16,000 nucleotides of DNA from ZC4RG29 sp036563875 (GTDB lineage Bacteria > Bacteroidota > Bacteroidia > Cytophagales > Cyclobacteriaceae), in the NCBI GenBank assembly GCA_036563875.1, contig DATCLO010000142.1, positions 1-16,000 on the forward strand, in the 5' to 3' direction. The translations under genes were made by a program, and so were the position numbers. Below the pieces are notes generated by a model. The model was not told where the DNA came from and did no database searches. It saw only the letters and a program-made list of their open reading frames with translations. This document shows positions 15,778 to 16,000 of the stretch, piece by piece (position 1 is the first letter of the stretch; every line of letters begins with the position of its first letter).

Positions 15778-16000
15778 ATGAAGCACCGTATTCTTTCGGT
15801 CGCTTTCCTGGCTTGCCTGTCTACGGGGACCCTCGCTCAGGATTTCGGCCTTTCGTTCTCCTACTTTCTTCCGAAAAATGGTTATTTCTCCACACCGATA
15901 AGTCCGTTCTCCATTCGTGGTGTCGGCGTCGATATCACGAATTTTCTTGCTGTCGAAACCGGCGCGTCGTTGTACCGCATGTCCGGCCTGAATGTTAAGG
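15778..16000 (+). CDS. Exported protein, 5' part only (possible outer-membrane barrel)
   Basis: This gene runs off the window edge; only 74 codons are visible. The start MKHRILSVAFLACLSTGTLAQDFGLSFS is a clear signal peptide with cleavage expected near LAQ. The following residues alternate hydrophobic and polar (DFGLSFSYFLPKNGYF, then VDITNFLAVETGASLYRMSG), as in outer-membrane beta-barrel proteins of Bacteroidota. The ATG at 15778 is 34 nt after the T9SS fragment's stop. The frame stays open to the last base. The product cannot be named from the visible part. Confidence 0.7.
   Translation, partial: MKHRILSVAFLACLSTGTLAQDFGLSFSYFLPKNGYFSTPISPFSIRGVGVDITNFLAVETGASLYRMSGLNVK

Noticed and set aside
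1..16000. CRISPR array, defence system, transposon or prophage
   Set aside because: No regularly spaced direct repeats, transposase, integrase, Cas, toxin-antitoxin or phage structural gene was found in the translated frames.

Overview
The window looks like chromosomal DNA of a Bacteroidota bacterium, most likely of the Cytophagales type. The main reasons are a type III glutamine synthetase, a C-terminal type IX secretion (T9SS) sorting domain, a head-GIN/DUF2807 protein, weak Shine-Dalgarno sequences, and -7-like boxes resembling TAnnTTTG. The organism is an inference from gene content; no rRNA or other taxonomic marker is present. Coding density is high and no stretch over about 300 bases lacks a gene.

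Layout. (1) 56-505 (+): a small coiled-coil-like protein of unknown function. (2) 587-4702 (+): a compact five-gene run of a KASIII-type condensing enzyme, a 74-residue unknown protein, a GntP-family permease, a RidA-family protein and an M19 membrane-dipeptidase-like enzyme. Gaps are 0-12 nt, and a 4-nt overlap joins the last two genes. The last three genes suggest uptake and breakdown of a hydroxy/amino acid or dipeptide, with removal of reactive enamine/imine intermediates. (3) 4715-7693 (-) and 7843-9489 (+): a divergent pair encoding an M16 zinc-protease lipoprotein and an S41 C-terminal processing protease, both envelope proteases. (4) 9498-11660 (-): type III glutamine synthetase, with an 8-bp inverted repeat bracketing its probable promoter. 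(5) 11749-12435 (-): an exported DUF2807 protein with a regular Ser-Ala-Gly repeat. (6) 12592-13002 (+): a TerB-like protein, ending in a clear bidirectional hairpin terminator at 13010-13035. (7) 13037-14743 (-): a YtcJ-like amidohydrolase lipoprotein. (8) 14929-15743 (+): a T9SS cargo gene that appears broken. Its signal peptide and N-terminal domain are in one frame and its C-terminal sorting region is in another. (9) 15778-16000 (+): the start of an exported protein cut by the window edge.

I found no CRISPR array, insertion sequence, tRNA, rRNA, phage gene or recognisable defence system. Most of the region is ordinary housekeeping and catabolic sequence. The points most worth a second look are the disrupted T9SS cargo gene, the GntP-RidA-M19 module with its attached KASIII and unknown small protein, the inverted repeat at the glutamine synthetase promoter, and the SAG-repeat DUF2807 protein.
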